Source: Candidatus Bipolaricaulota bacterium (GTDB taxonomy: Bacteria > Bipolaricaulota > Bipolaricaulia > UBA7950 > UBA9294). From it: a DNA stretch of 15,115 nt. The stretch lies in the NCBI GenBank assembly GCA_030612485.1, contig JAUWNS010000044.1, positions 1 through 15,115 of the forward strand, in the 5' to 3' direction. The position numbers and the translations under genes were made by a program. The notes beneath the pieces were generated by a model. That model did not search any database, was not told the DNA's origin, and was given only the letters and a program-made list of their open reading frames with translations. This document shows positions 9,605 to 15,115 of this stretch, piece by piece (the first letter of the stretch is position 1; each line of letters begins with the position of its first letter).

Positions 9605-10522
9605 GTGGTCAAAGGGTTAACGGTTGGCCAGCGAGAAGATCTGAGAAGGTCAGTCGAGAAACGGTCGACCACACTGGAACTCCTTGCTGTACAAGGCTCA
9701 GTGGAGGTCACCCGTCAGCGGATCGTGGCGGGGAAGATGTTCTACCTGGATGCTGCCAGCGAGTGGGCGGGGTTTGAGTTCATCTACCTACTCGCTGGCA
9801 GCCTTCTGTTGAAAGAGCAGGAAGGGAGCGAGGGGATCGTGCTGCACGCGGGGGATCACCTCTACCACCATGGCCTTCCAGAACGCGCTTACTTTCATGT
9901 GGAAGAGGATGTGGAGCTCCTGCTGGTCTCCTCACCCCCGAGCTTTCACCTGATGCAGGCGGAGATTCAAGATATGATGGCGATCGCTCTCTCCGTCGAG
10001 GAGAAGGACGAGGCGACCGCTGGGCATTGCCACCGCATCGAGCGCTTGGCCCTGCTGACCGGTGAACGCCTGGGCCTTTCCGGTGATCGGTTGATCTCTC
10101 TCTCATATGCCGCATATCTGCACGATATCGGCAAGGTGAAGGTCCCCGATAAGATATTGAACAAGCCGGGTCCGCTCACCGACGAGGAGTGGGAGGAGAT
10201 GCGCAGGCACCCTATCTACGGGGAGCAGATGCTCGCCGATAAGGAGTTCTTGGCCGATGCGGCGAAGCTTGTCCTTGCCCACCACGAGCGCCACGACGGG
10301 AGTGGTTATCCCAACCGCGGGACGGGGGAGGCGATGCCGATCGAGGCGCGGATCATCGCGGTTGTCGACTCCTACGACGCTATGACCTCCGACCGTCCGT
10401 ACCGTTTGGCCCTTCCACAAGGGGAGGCGTGCTGGGAACTGAGGAGAAACGCGGGGACGCAGTTCGATTCACGGGTGGTCGAGGCGTTCCTAACCGTTCT
10501 CGAGCAGAGCGATGTTCCGTAG
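9605..10522 (+). CDS. Cupin-HD-GYP domain protein (probable cyclic-di-GMP phosphodiesterase)
   Basis: A 305-residue cytoplasmic protein. Residues about 30-112 form a cupin-like barrel (YLLAGSLLL at 61-69; LHAGDHLYHHG at 80-90, histidine-rich and perhaps metal-binding). Residues about 125-300 are a complete HD-GYP domain: HCHRIERLA (141-149), YLHDIGKVKVPDKIL (171-185) with the His173-Asp174 pair, HP at 202-203, AHHERHDGSGYP (225-236) and VVDSYDAMTSDRPYR (253-267). All metal and substrate residues expected of an active HD-GYP phosphodiesterase, which linearises cyclic di-GMP, are present. The cupin replaces the more usual response-regulator or GAF sensor. The start is GTG at 9605, with AGGAGG (9591-9596) 8 bases upstream. 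It is preceded by the secreted-peptide gene and overlaps the next small gene by 11 bases, so it is the middle of a likely three-gene operon. Confidence 0.94.
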   Translation: MVKGLTVGQREDLRRSVEKRSTTLELLAVQGSVEVTRQRIVAGKMFYLDAASEWAGFEFIYLLAGSLLLKEQEGSEGIVLHAGDHLYHHGLPERAYFHVEEDVELLLVSSPPSFHLMQAEIQDMMAIALSVEEKDEATAGHCHRIERLALLTGERLGLSGDRLISLSYAAYLHDIGKVKVPDKILNKPGPLTDEEWEEMRRHPIYGEQMLADKEFLADAAKLVLAHHERHDGSGYPNRGTGEAMPIEARIIAVVDSYDAMTSDRPYRLALPQGEACWELRRNAGTQFDSRVVEAFLTVLEQSDVP

Positions 10523-10685
10523 GTGGCTTCGCTCACGCGCACGACATTTCTTGATCCTTCTCCCGGTGGGGTTGGTCGTGGGAGCCCTTGTGGGATGGGC
10601 CTTTAACGACATCCTCTTCGGCCTTGCCGTCGGGCCCACCTTGGGAGCCCTCTTTGCCATGCTCTTTGCACTACGAAGCCGCTGA
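10512..10685 (+). CDS. Small glycine-zipper membrane protein
   Basis: A 57-residue protein beginning MFRRWLRSRARHF, a strongly basic N-terminus, followed by two hydrophobic segments (about 14-30 and 34-53) with small-residue spacing: GLVVGALVGW and GLAVGPTLGALFAM. It ends RSR, so both ends would face the cytoplasm. Glycine-zipper helices of this kind pack tightly in membranes; the function is unknown. It overlaps the HD-GYP gene by 11 bases in another frame, which implies coupled translation and membership of the same operon. Neither frame nor composition looks accidental, but at this length a chance frame cannot be fully excluded. Confidence 0.65.
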   Translation: MFRRWLRSRARHFLILLPVGLVVGALVGWAFNDILFGLAVGPTLGALFAMLFALRSR

Positions 10686-10704
10686 GGAATTGAGAGATCG
10701 GAGA

Positions 10705-10762
10705 TTGAATCACTTAATGGTTCGATGATTTAATCGCTAAATCAATCAATGGTTGAATCACT
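10705..10762. repeat. Degenerate AT-rich repeats
   Basis: TTGAATCACT occurs at 10705-10714 and 10753-10762, and AATGGTT at 10716-10722 and 10748-10754, within a run of related ATTTAATC/AAATCAATC words. The stretch is non-coding and much more AT-rich than its surroundings. It lies between the convergent ends of the peptide/HD-GYP operon and the cyclic diphosphoglycerate synthetase gene. Confidence 0.45.
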
Positions 10763-10815
10763 CACTCGCTCAACCCCGCGTCTCCTACTCCCTTCCTTAT
10801 TCCCTGCGGCAAAGA

Positions 10816-10854
10816 CTAACCCCGCCTCTTTTAAGAAAAGCGACGGGTTTAGTT
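10816..10854 (-). terminator. Hairpin between convergent genes (possible terminator)
   Basis: ACTAACCCCG (10816-10825) and CGGGTTTAGT (10845-10854) form a 10-bp stem with one mismatch, extended by an inner CTTTT/AAAAG stem (10829-10833 with 10837-10841). In minus-strand RNA the stem is followed by UCUUUG, so it could terminate the diphosphoglycerate synthetase gene, about 50 bases after its stop. The weak T-run makes this uncertain. Confidence 0.4.
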
Positions 10855-10860
10855 CGAAGG

Positions 10861-10905
10861 AACCAAGGTTCAGGGAACGAAGGTTCGAGGAACGAAGGTT
10901 CCTAG
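10861..10905. repeat. Three tandem 15-bp repeats
   Basis: Three contiguous 15-base units, AACCAAGGTTCAGGG, AACGAAGGTTCGAGG and AACGAAGGTTCCTAG, each contain a GAAC/GTTC-type dyad. The last unit includes the stop codon of the minus-strand gene ending at 10902. They may act as a small hairpin array in the 3' untranslated region, or be a replication-slippage tandem. Confidence 0.7.
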
Positions 10906-12209
10906 AAATCCTTGAGAAGCTCGTCCAGGGTCGGGAAACCTATCTCCTGAAGGTCGTAGCGCACACGGGTGGCCGGGACCTTGAACGAGAGGAGCCGGGT
11001 GAGGTCGATCGGGGTTCCGATAACGATTCCATCGCAGTCGACTCTATTCACCGTCTCCTGTAGGTCCGCGACCTGCTTCTCTCCGTATCCCATTGCGGGG
11101 AGCAGGGGGCCGATCTTCGGGTATTTCTGATAAGTGGCGGTTATGGAGGCGACCGTGTACGGCCGTGGGTCGACGATCTCCGACGCCCCGAACCGCTGTG
11201 CAGCGATCATCCCTGCGCCGTACTTCATTCCGCCGTGGGTAAGGGTAGGTCCGTCCTCGATCACCAGGATCCGCTTCCCTCTGATGAGCGATGGATCGTC
11301 CACCTGAATCGGGGAGGCTGCTTCGACGATCCGTGCGGTGGGGTTGGCGTCCATGATGTTGCGACGGACGAAGCGGATATCGTCCAACGAAGCGCTGTCT
11401 ATCTTGTTGATAATGACGATATCGGCAGTGCGTAGGCTCACCCCGCTCGGGTAATACAGGAGCTCGTGTCCGGCGCGGAGTGGATCGACGACCACGATGG
11501 AGAGGTCAGGCTGGTAGAAGGAGAAGTCGTTGTTCCCCCCGTCCCAGATGACGATGTCGGCCTCCTCCTCAGCCTTGCGCAGGATCTTTTCGTAGTCGAC
11601 CCCGGCGTAGACGATCGTCCCATTGTCGATGTGCGGTTCGTACTCCTCCCGCTCCTCGATCGTGCACTGATGGCGGTCGAGGTCCTCATAGGTCTCGTAA
11701 CGCTGCCACTCTTGTTCGACGAGGTTCCCGTATGGCATTGGGTGGCGGATCACCGCGAGCTTCTTCCCACGCGCTTTTAGGATGTCGCACACGCGCCGGG
11801 TCGTCTGGCTCTTCCCCGATCCGGTGCGGGTGGCGGTGATGGAGATGAGGGGCTTCTTCGGCTTGACCATGGTCGACGCGGTCCCCATCAACATGAAATC
11901 CGCACCGGCAGCGTTGACGAGCGCCGAGCGCTCCATCACGTGTTGGTTAGGGACATCGCTGTAGGCGAAGACGACCAAGTCGGCATTCTTCTCCGCGATC
12001 AGGCGTTCAAGCTCGACTTCCGATTCGATCGGAATCCCTGTTGGGTAGAGTCTCCCCGCCAGTTCTGCGGGGTATGCCCGTCCCTCGATATCCGGGATCT
12101 GCGTCGCGGTGAACGCGACAACCTCGTAGTTCTCGTTGTCGCGGAAGTAGACATTGAAGTTGTGAAAGTCTCGTCCGGCGGCTCCCATGATGATCACTCG
12201 TCTCTTCAA
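10902..12209 (-). CDS. cpgS: Cyclic 2,3-diphosphoglycerate synthetase-like P-loop protein
   Basis: A 435-residue homologue of the archaeal enzyme that closes 2,3-diphosphoglycerate to its cyclic form using ATP. The N-terminal part is Rossmann-like (RRVIIMGAAGRDFHNFN, 3-19). The central P-loop is ITATRTGSGKSQTTR (124-138, GSGKS at 130-134), followed by IWDGGNND, IVVVDPLRAGHE, VIINKIDSA (an NKxD-type element) and VIEDGPTLTHGG, and then a C-terminal GTPIDLTRLL. In methanogens the product is an intracellular thermoprotectant and phosphate store; the role of bacterial homologues is unclear, so the substrate is inference. I choose TTG at 12209 because AAGGAG lies 8 bases before it. The ATG at 12215 has the site only 2 bases away, and further upstream ATG at 12272 overlaps the promoter. 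The gene is monocistronic and divergent from the phosphatidyltransferase gene. Confidence 0.85.
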   Translation of the reverse strand: MKRRVIIMGAAGRDFHNFNVYFRDNENYEVVAFTATQIPDIEGRAYPAELAGRLYPTGIPIESEVELERLIAEKNADLVVFAYSDVPNQHVMERSALVNAAGADFMLMGTASTMVKPKKPLISITATRTGSGKSQTTRRVCDILKARGKKLAVIRHPMPYGNLVEQEWQRYETYEDLDRHQCTIEEREEYEPHIDNGTIVYAGVDYEKILRKAEEEADIVIWDGGNNDFSFYQPDLSIVVVDPLRAGHELLYYPSGVSLRTADIVIINKIDSASLDDIRFVRRNIMDANPTARIVEAASPIQVDDPSLIRGKRILVIEDGPTLTHGGMKYGAGMIAAQRFGASEIVDPRPYTVASITATYQKYPKIGPLLPAMGYGEKQVADLQETVNRVDCDGIVIGTPIDLTRLLSFKVPATRVRYDLQEIGFPTLDELLKDF

Positions 12210-12242
12210 TTGCATCACTCCTTTTGGAAAGCGCGTGCGCGC

Positions 12243-12272
12243 ATTATACTCACTGCGCTGAAACCCCTTCAA
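12243..12272 (-). promoter_or_regulatory. Promoter of the cyclic diphosphoglycerate synthetase-like gene
   Basis: On the minus strand TTGAAG (12272-12267) and a perfect TATAAT (12248-12243) stand 18 bases apart. Transcription would start near 12236, about 27 bases before the chosen start codon, leaving room for the AAGGAG site. Confidence 0.65.
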
Positions 12273-12278
12273 GGTGGG

Positions 12279-12307
12279 TTGTTTACGAGACGGGATACCG
12301 CTAAGAT
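12279..12307 (+). promoter_or_regulatory. Promoter of the phosphatidyltransferase gene (near-leaderless)
   Basis: TTGTTT (12279-12284) and TAAGAT (12302-12307) are 17 bases apart. The expected transcription start (about 12314) is only 2-4 bases before the ATG at 12317, so the mRNA would be nearly leaderless. It overlaps the region of the divergent promoter at 12243-12272. Confidence 0.5.
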
Positions 12308-12316
12308 AAGTTGGTT

Positions 12317-12835
12317 ATGTCACTCGCCAATAAGATCACCCTTGCCCGTGCGGCGCTGATTCCCCCCATCCTCATACTCCTTATAGTGGAGCAGCGCGAG
12401 GTGGCGTTCGGCCTCTTTCTAGTTGCCTGTTTGGGAGATGTCATCGACGGGATGGTGGCGCGGAGACGAGGGGAGGTGACCACTCTGGGGAAGGCCCTCG
12501 ACCCGCTGGTCGATAAGGCGCTGTACGTATCCCTGCTCTCCCTTCTTGTGGTCTTTAAGGTGATCCCCTTGTCAGCGCTGCTCCTCTTCGTCCTCCCACA
12601 GGTCGGGCTCGGAATCGGGGCACTCTTTCTCCGTCTGCAGGAGCACAGGGTCCAAGGTTCTCGCATACTAGGGAAGAGCGCCTCGGTCCTTACCTTTCTG
12701 GCGACGGCCCTCCTCCTGTTGCGCCTTTCGTACGCGATTCCTTACGCGGTGGAGCTGTTCTATCTCGCGATCGGGGCGACGTACCTTGCGACGCTCGATT
12801 ACCTGCGCATGGCCCTTCGACACCGAAGCAAATAG
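12317..12835 (+). CDS. pgsA: CDP-alcohol phosphatidyltransferase (PgsA-like)
   Basis: A 172-residue integral membrane enzyme of the CDP-alcohol phosphatidyltransferase family. The full catalytic signature D-x2-D-G-x2-A-R-x8-G-x3-D-x3-D is present as DVIDGMVARR (41-50) and GKALDPLVDKA (58-68), with Asp41, Asp44, Asp62 and Asp66 for metal binding and catalysis. The N-terminus MSLANKITLARAALIPP is typical of phosphatidylglycerophosphate synthases, which join CDP-diacylglycerol and glycerol 3-phosphate; another alcohol acceptor cannot be excluded. About five to six hydrophobic helices are apparent. The ATG fits the family start; an in-frame TTG two codons upstream is possible. No Shine-Dalgarno sequence is seen. 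Confidence 0.9.
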   Translation: MSLANKITLARAALIPPILILLIVEQREVAFGLFLVACLGDVIDGMVARRRGEVTTLGKALDPLVDKALYVSLLSLLVVFKVIPLSALLLFVLPQVGLGIGALFLRLQEHRVQGSRILGKSASVLTFLATALLLLRLSYAIPYAVELFYLAIGATYLATLDYLRMALRHRSK

Positions 12836-12907
12836 CGAACAGCAAGGCAGATAAATCTTAGCACACGATAGCTTTACCCCTAATAATTCAAGAATTAAGA
12901 TGCGAAT

Positions 12908-12972
12908 TCAGGCATCTCCGTGTTCCGCCTCTGCGTGCTCGGCGGTGAATGCTTCCACAAGTTGATGCCTGA
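12908..12972. repeat. Inverted repeat and repeat-like sequence after the RluD gene
   Basis: TCAGGCATC (12908-12916) and GATGCCTGA (12964-12972) are a perfect 9-bp inverted pair with 47 bases between them, just past the stop of the minus-strand gene. The loop contains CTCTGCGTGCTCGGCGG followed by TGAAT (12929-12950), which resembles the dispersed CTTCGTGTCCTTCGTGGTG-type repeat seen at 7698-7722. A long-loop hairpin could act at the 3' end of the RluD mRNA. Confidence 0.4.
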
Positions 12973-12976
12973 GTCG

Positions 12977-13879
12977 CTATTCTCCTTCGTCCTCGGAGAG
13001 GGGAACGCCTGCCACGGGAAACTCTGGCGGGATCGGCGCCTCGAACCGAACGGTGATCCCTCTTTGGGGATGCGTGAACGCGATTTGCCACGCGTGGAGC
13101 ATCAGGCGGCTTCCTTCCTGCTTCCCGTAGATGGGGTCGCCGATGATTGGGTGATCGATGTAGCGCATATGGACGCGAATCTGATGGGTGCGTCCTGTGT
13201 GGGGGTGCACACGGAGGAGGGTCGATCCCTCTTCGCGCTTCAGGACGTAAAACTCAGTTTTGGCGCGGCGTCCCTGCGGGCGGATCGCCATCCGGCGGGG
13301 GCGAGACGGGTCACGTCCGATTGGGGCATCGATCAGGCCTTCGGCCTCCCTGATTATTCCGGTTACTTGCGCAAGGTAGACCTTGTTGATAGTACGCGCG
13401 GCGAACTGCGCCTTGAGCGAATCGAGAGAAGCGGGCGTCTTTGCGACAACGATCAGTCCGCTCGTTTCCTTGTCCAAGCGATGGACTATCCCCGGGCGCA
13501 CCGGGTCGTCCCCGGGTGGAAGCCGGCGGTCTACAAGTAACCCCTCCACCAGTGTGGTGGCGGTCTGTCCCGCACCGGGGTGCACGATCAGTCCCGCGGG
13601 CTTGTCAACGACGACGATCTCGTTATCCTCGTAGAGGATGGCAAGATCGATCTTCGCGGGAGTGAGGAGCGTTCTCTTGGGGACTGCCCAGGTGAGTTCG
13701 TCGTTGTAGCGCAACTTACGTGAGGCTTGTTCGATCGTCTCCCCATTCAGAGAGACGAATCCCGCGATGATGGCACGCTTTATCTCGCTGCGGGAGGTTC
13801 CCTCGATCCTCTCGGCGAGGTAGCTATCGAGACGGAGGCCAGCCTCGTCGGCCGCAACGATAAATTCGATTCTCTCCAT
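12977..13879 (-). CDS. rluD: RluA/RluD-family ribosomal RNA pseudouridine synthase
   Basis: A 300-residue protein of normal family length. Residues about 13-60 form an S4 RNA-binding domain (LRLDSYLAERIEGTSRSEIK). The catalytic domain follows: VVVDKPAGLIVHPGAG (89-104), then HRLDKETSGLIVVAKT (133-148) with catalytic Asp136, a KVYLAQVTG strand, and LLRVHPHTGRTHQIRVHM plus HPIIGDPIYG further on. It isomerises specific uridines to pseudouridine in RNA; RluD proper modifies helix 69 of 23S rRNA. The S4 plus catalytic layout fits RluD, though exact targets cannot be read from sequence. AAGGAG lies 5 bases before the ATG. It diverges from nusA across a shared region. Confidence 0.94.
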   Translation of the reverse strand: MERIEFIVAADEAGLRLDSYLAERIEGTSRSEIKRAIIAGFVSLNGETIEQASRKLRYNDELTWAVPKRTLLTPAKIDLAILYEDNEIVVVDKPAGLIVHPGAGQTATTLVEGLLVDRRLPPGDDPVRPGIVHRLDKETSGLIVVAKTPASLDSLKAQFAARTINKVYLAQVTGIIREAEGLIDAPIGRDPSRPRRMAIRPQGRRAKTEFYVLKREEGSTLLRVHPHTGRTHQIRVHMRYIDHPIIGDPIYGKQEGSRLMLHAWQIAFTHPQRGITVRFEAPIPPEFPVAGVPLSEDEGE

Positions 13880-13900
13880 CGCGCTCCTTTATCTAAGGGT

Positions 13901-13929
13901 TTGTCGGTTCGTGCGAGCTTTTGTATAAT
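13901..13929 (+). promoter_or_regulatory. Promoter for nusA
   Basis: TTGTCG (13901-13906) and a perfect TATAAT (13924-13929) are spaced 17 bases. Transcription starting near 13936 would give nusA a leader of about 135 bases, long enough for regulation, although no known leader structure was recognised. The same AT-rich box read on the other strand (TATTAT, with TTCCAT 17 bases before it) could serve the divergent RluD gene. Confidence 0.7.
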
Positions 13930-14071
13930 ACGATGATCATGTAGGGAATGGAAGGGTGGTTGGGATGCTCGATCGCCAGGGAGAGAACTAACCTGTGCGG
14001 TAGAGGATCTTCGTTACTGATACTCCATTCTGGGACGAAGGAGTGTGAGCCGAAAGCGATTTCGGGGCAGA

Positions 14072-15007
14072 ATGAATATCGAATTTATCGAGGCTTTAGA
14101 GGAAATGGCGAAGGATAAAGGGATCGCTCGTGAGGATCTGTACGAGGCGATCCGCCTGGGTCTCTCTGCAGCCTATCAGGCGGAGTATCACACCGATGCC
14201 GATGTAACGGTCGAGATCGACCAACGGTCTGGGGATATCTCCATCAACGGAAAGCGGATCGAGATAGCGAAGTTCGGACGGATCGCTACTAAGAAGGCGG
14301 AGGAAACGATCCGCCAGGAGATCACCCGGAAACGTCGCCAGATCGTGTACGAGCTCTACATCAACCGGGTGGGGGAGATCATCAGTGGGTCGATTCATCG
14401 CTTCGAGGGGAAGGATGTCTGGGTCAACCTTGGAGAAGCGGAGGCGATCCTTCCTAACGCGGAACGGATCCCGGGCGAGAGGTATCACGCCGGGCAACGG
14501 CTGCGTGCCTACCTCGTCAGTGTTGAGGAGACACAGGGCGACCCGCGGATCCTCCTATCTCGAGCGCACAGGGAGTTCGTGCATCAGCTCCTCCGGTTGG
14601 AGGTTCCCGAGATCGAGGAAGGGACGCTGGTCGTTCGCAGGATCGCGCGGGAGGCCGGACGCCGGAGCAAGGTGGCGGTAGAATCGCTCGATCCTAACGT
14701 TGACCCGATCGGGACTTGCGTGGGAGCCGGTGGAGCGCGGGTGCGCGTCGTTACGCGGGAGCTCTCGGGCGAGAAGATCGACCTCATCCGCTGGAGCGAC
14801 TCACTCGATCAGCTCCTCAAGAACAGTCTCGAACCGGCCTCGGTCCTCTCGGTCGAGCTGGACGAAAAGACGCACAAAGCCAAGGTCCTTGTCCCGGATG
14901 ACGAGCTCTCCCTGGCGATTGGGAAGGGGGGACAGAACGTCCGCCTGACCGCGAAGCTGGTCGGTTACGATATCGAGGTGACGAGCCCGAGCGAGGAGGC
15001 CAGCTGA
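14072..15007 (+). CDS. nusA: Transcription termination/antitermination factor NusA
   Basis: A 311-residue NusA that binds RNA polymerase and nascent RNA and modulates pausing, termination and antitermination. The N-terminal polymerase-binding domain begins MNIEFIEALEEMAKDKG. An S1 domain covers about 103-168 (SGSIHRFEGKDVWVNLGEAE). KH1 contains VDPIGTCVGAGGARVRVV (210-227) and KH2 contains DELSLAIGKGGQNVRLTAKL (277-296). It ends soon after KH2, without the acidic repeats of the E. coli protein, as in many non-proteobacterial forms. The start is placed at ATG 14072, matching the family N-terminus and preceded by GGGG. An in-frame GTG at 14045 adds nine basic residues, and its AAGGAG is only one base away. 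It is not preceded by rimP, its usual partner. Confidence 0.96.
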   Translation: MNIEFIEALEEMAKDKGIAREDLYEAIRLGLSAAYQAEYHTDADVTVEIDQRSGDISINGKRIEIAKFGRIATKKAEETIRQEITRKRRQIVYELYINRVGEIISGSIHRFEGKDVWVNLGEAEAILPNAERIPGERYHAGQRLRAYLVSVEETQGDPRILLSRAHREFVHQLLRLEVPEIEEGTLVVRRIAREAGRRSKVAVESLDPNVDPIGTCVGAGGARVRVVTRELSGEKIDLIRWSDSLDQLLKNSLEPASVLSVELDEKTHKAKVLVPDDELSLAIGKGGQNVRLTAKLVGYDIEVTSPSEEAS

Positions 15008-15026
15008 TCGGCCGCGGACGGTGACC

Positions 15027-15115
15027 ATGAGACCGATCAAGGAGCGTATCTTTCACCGCGTCTTTCGGGTCAGTCGGTACTACGCGTGGTGGATCCTCAT
15101 TCTGACTCTCCTCAT
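15027..15115 (+). CDS. N-terminus of a membrane protein (partial)
   Basis: An ATG 19 bases after nusA opens a frame to the end of the window: MRPIKERIFHRVFRVSRYY followed by AWWILILTLLI. A basic, amphipathic start followed by a hydrophobic helix suggests an integral membrane protein; N-termini of this type occur in RND/MMPL-like exporters, but 29 residues are too few to assign. The ribosome binding site is weak (GGACGGTG). The spacing suggests co-transcription with nusA. Confidence 0.6.
   Translation, partial: MRPIKERIFHRVFRVSRYYAWWILILTLL

Noticed and set aside
10705..10905. A CRISPR array
   Set aside because: Repeats here are short, degenerate or directly contiguous, without unique spacers of constant length, and no cas gene is nearby.
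13948..14118. A roughly 57-codon frame in the nusA leader running into nusA in another frame
   Set aside because: GTAGGGA is only 2 bases from the ATG, the composition is unlike a protein, and it overlaps the secure start of nusA.

Overview
The window is bacterial chromosome, GC-rich (clearly above 50%) apart from a more AT-rich accessory patch at about 1.2-3.6 kb. A 16S rRNA 3' end with the anti-Shine-Dalgarno core CCTCC, AGGAGG-type ribosome binding sites, TTGnnn/TATAAT-type promoters, a single-chain pyruvate:ferredoxin oxidoreductase and a homologue of archaeal cyclic 2,3-diphosphoglycerate synthetase suggest an anaerobic, possibly thermophilic, deep-branching bacterium. Bipolaricaulota/Acetothermia is a guess; nothing here fixes the phylum.

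Layout. 1-118 is the 3' end of a 16S rRNA gene. It is not followed by tRNA, 23S or 5S genes but by a hairpin with a T-run and then a Crp/Fnr-family regulator (318-980). 1172-1647 is a compact cassette: a GIY-YIG nuclease gene fitted between two inverted palindromic (REP-like) units and bracketed by a 13-bp perfect inverted repeat. 1743-3532 (minus strand) carries a HEPN-motif protein coupled by an ATGA overlap to the N-terminal stub of an SNF2-type defence helicase cut off inside its Walker A motif, which looks like the remains of a defence locus. 3828-7379 (minus) is the large oxidoreductase, with its own promoter and terminator. 7380-7924 has no gene but holds inverted repeats and a strong 13-bp hairpin. 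7925-9136 is an MFS exporter whose promoter implies a nearly leaderless mRNA.

9397-10685 is the most unusual part: a 60-residue predicted secreted peptide precursor containing PIHVGGG three times, then a cupin/HD-GYP protein with all expected catalytic residues, then an 11-bp-overlapping 57-residue glycine-zipper membrane protein. The tight spacing suggests one operon, and the first gene looks like a repeat-containing signal-peptide precursor. I infer, without proof, a secreted-peptide and cyclic-di-GMP module.

The rest is mostly housekeeping: the cyclic 2,3-diphosphoglycerate synthetase homologue (minus) diverging from a CDP-alcohol phosphatidyltransferase, then RluD-type pseudouridine synthase (minus) diverging from nusA, which is followed by the first 29 codons of a membrane protein running off the end. 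Both divergent pairs share compact intergenic regions with recognisable promoters. nusA is not preceded by rimP, and RluD takes that place.
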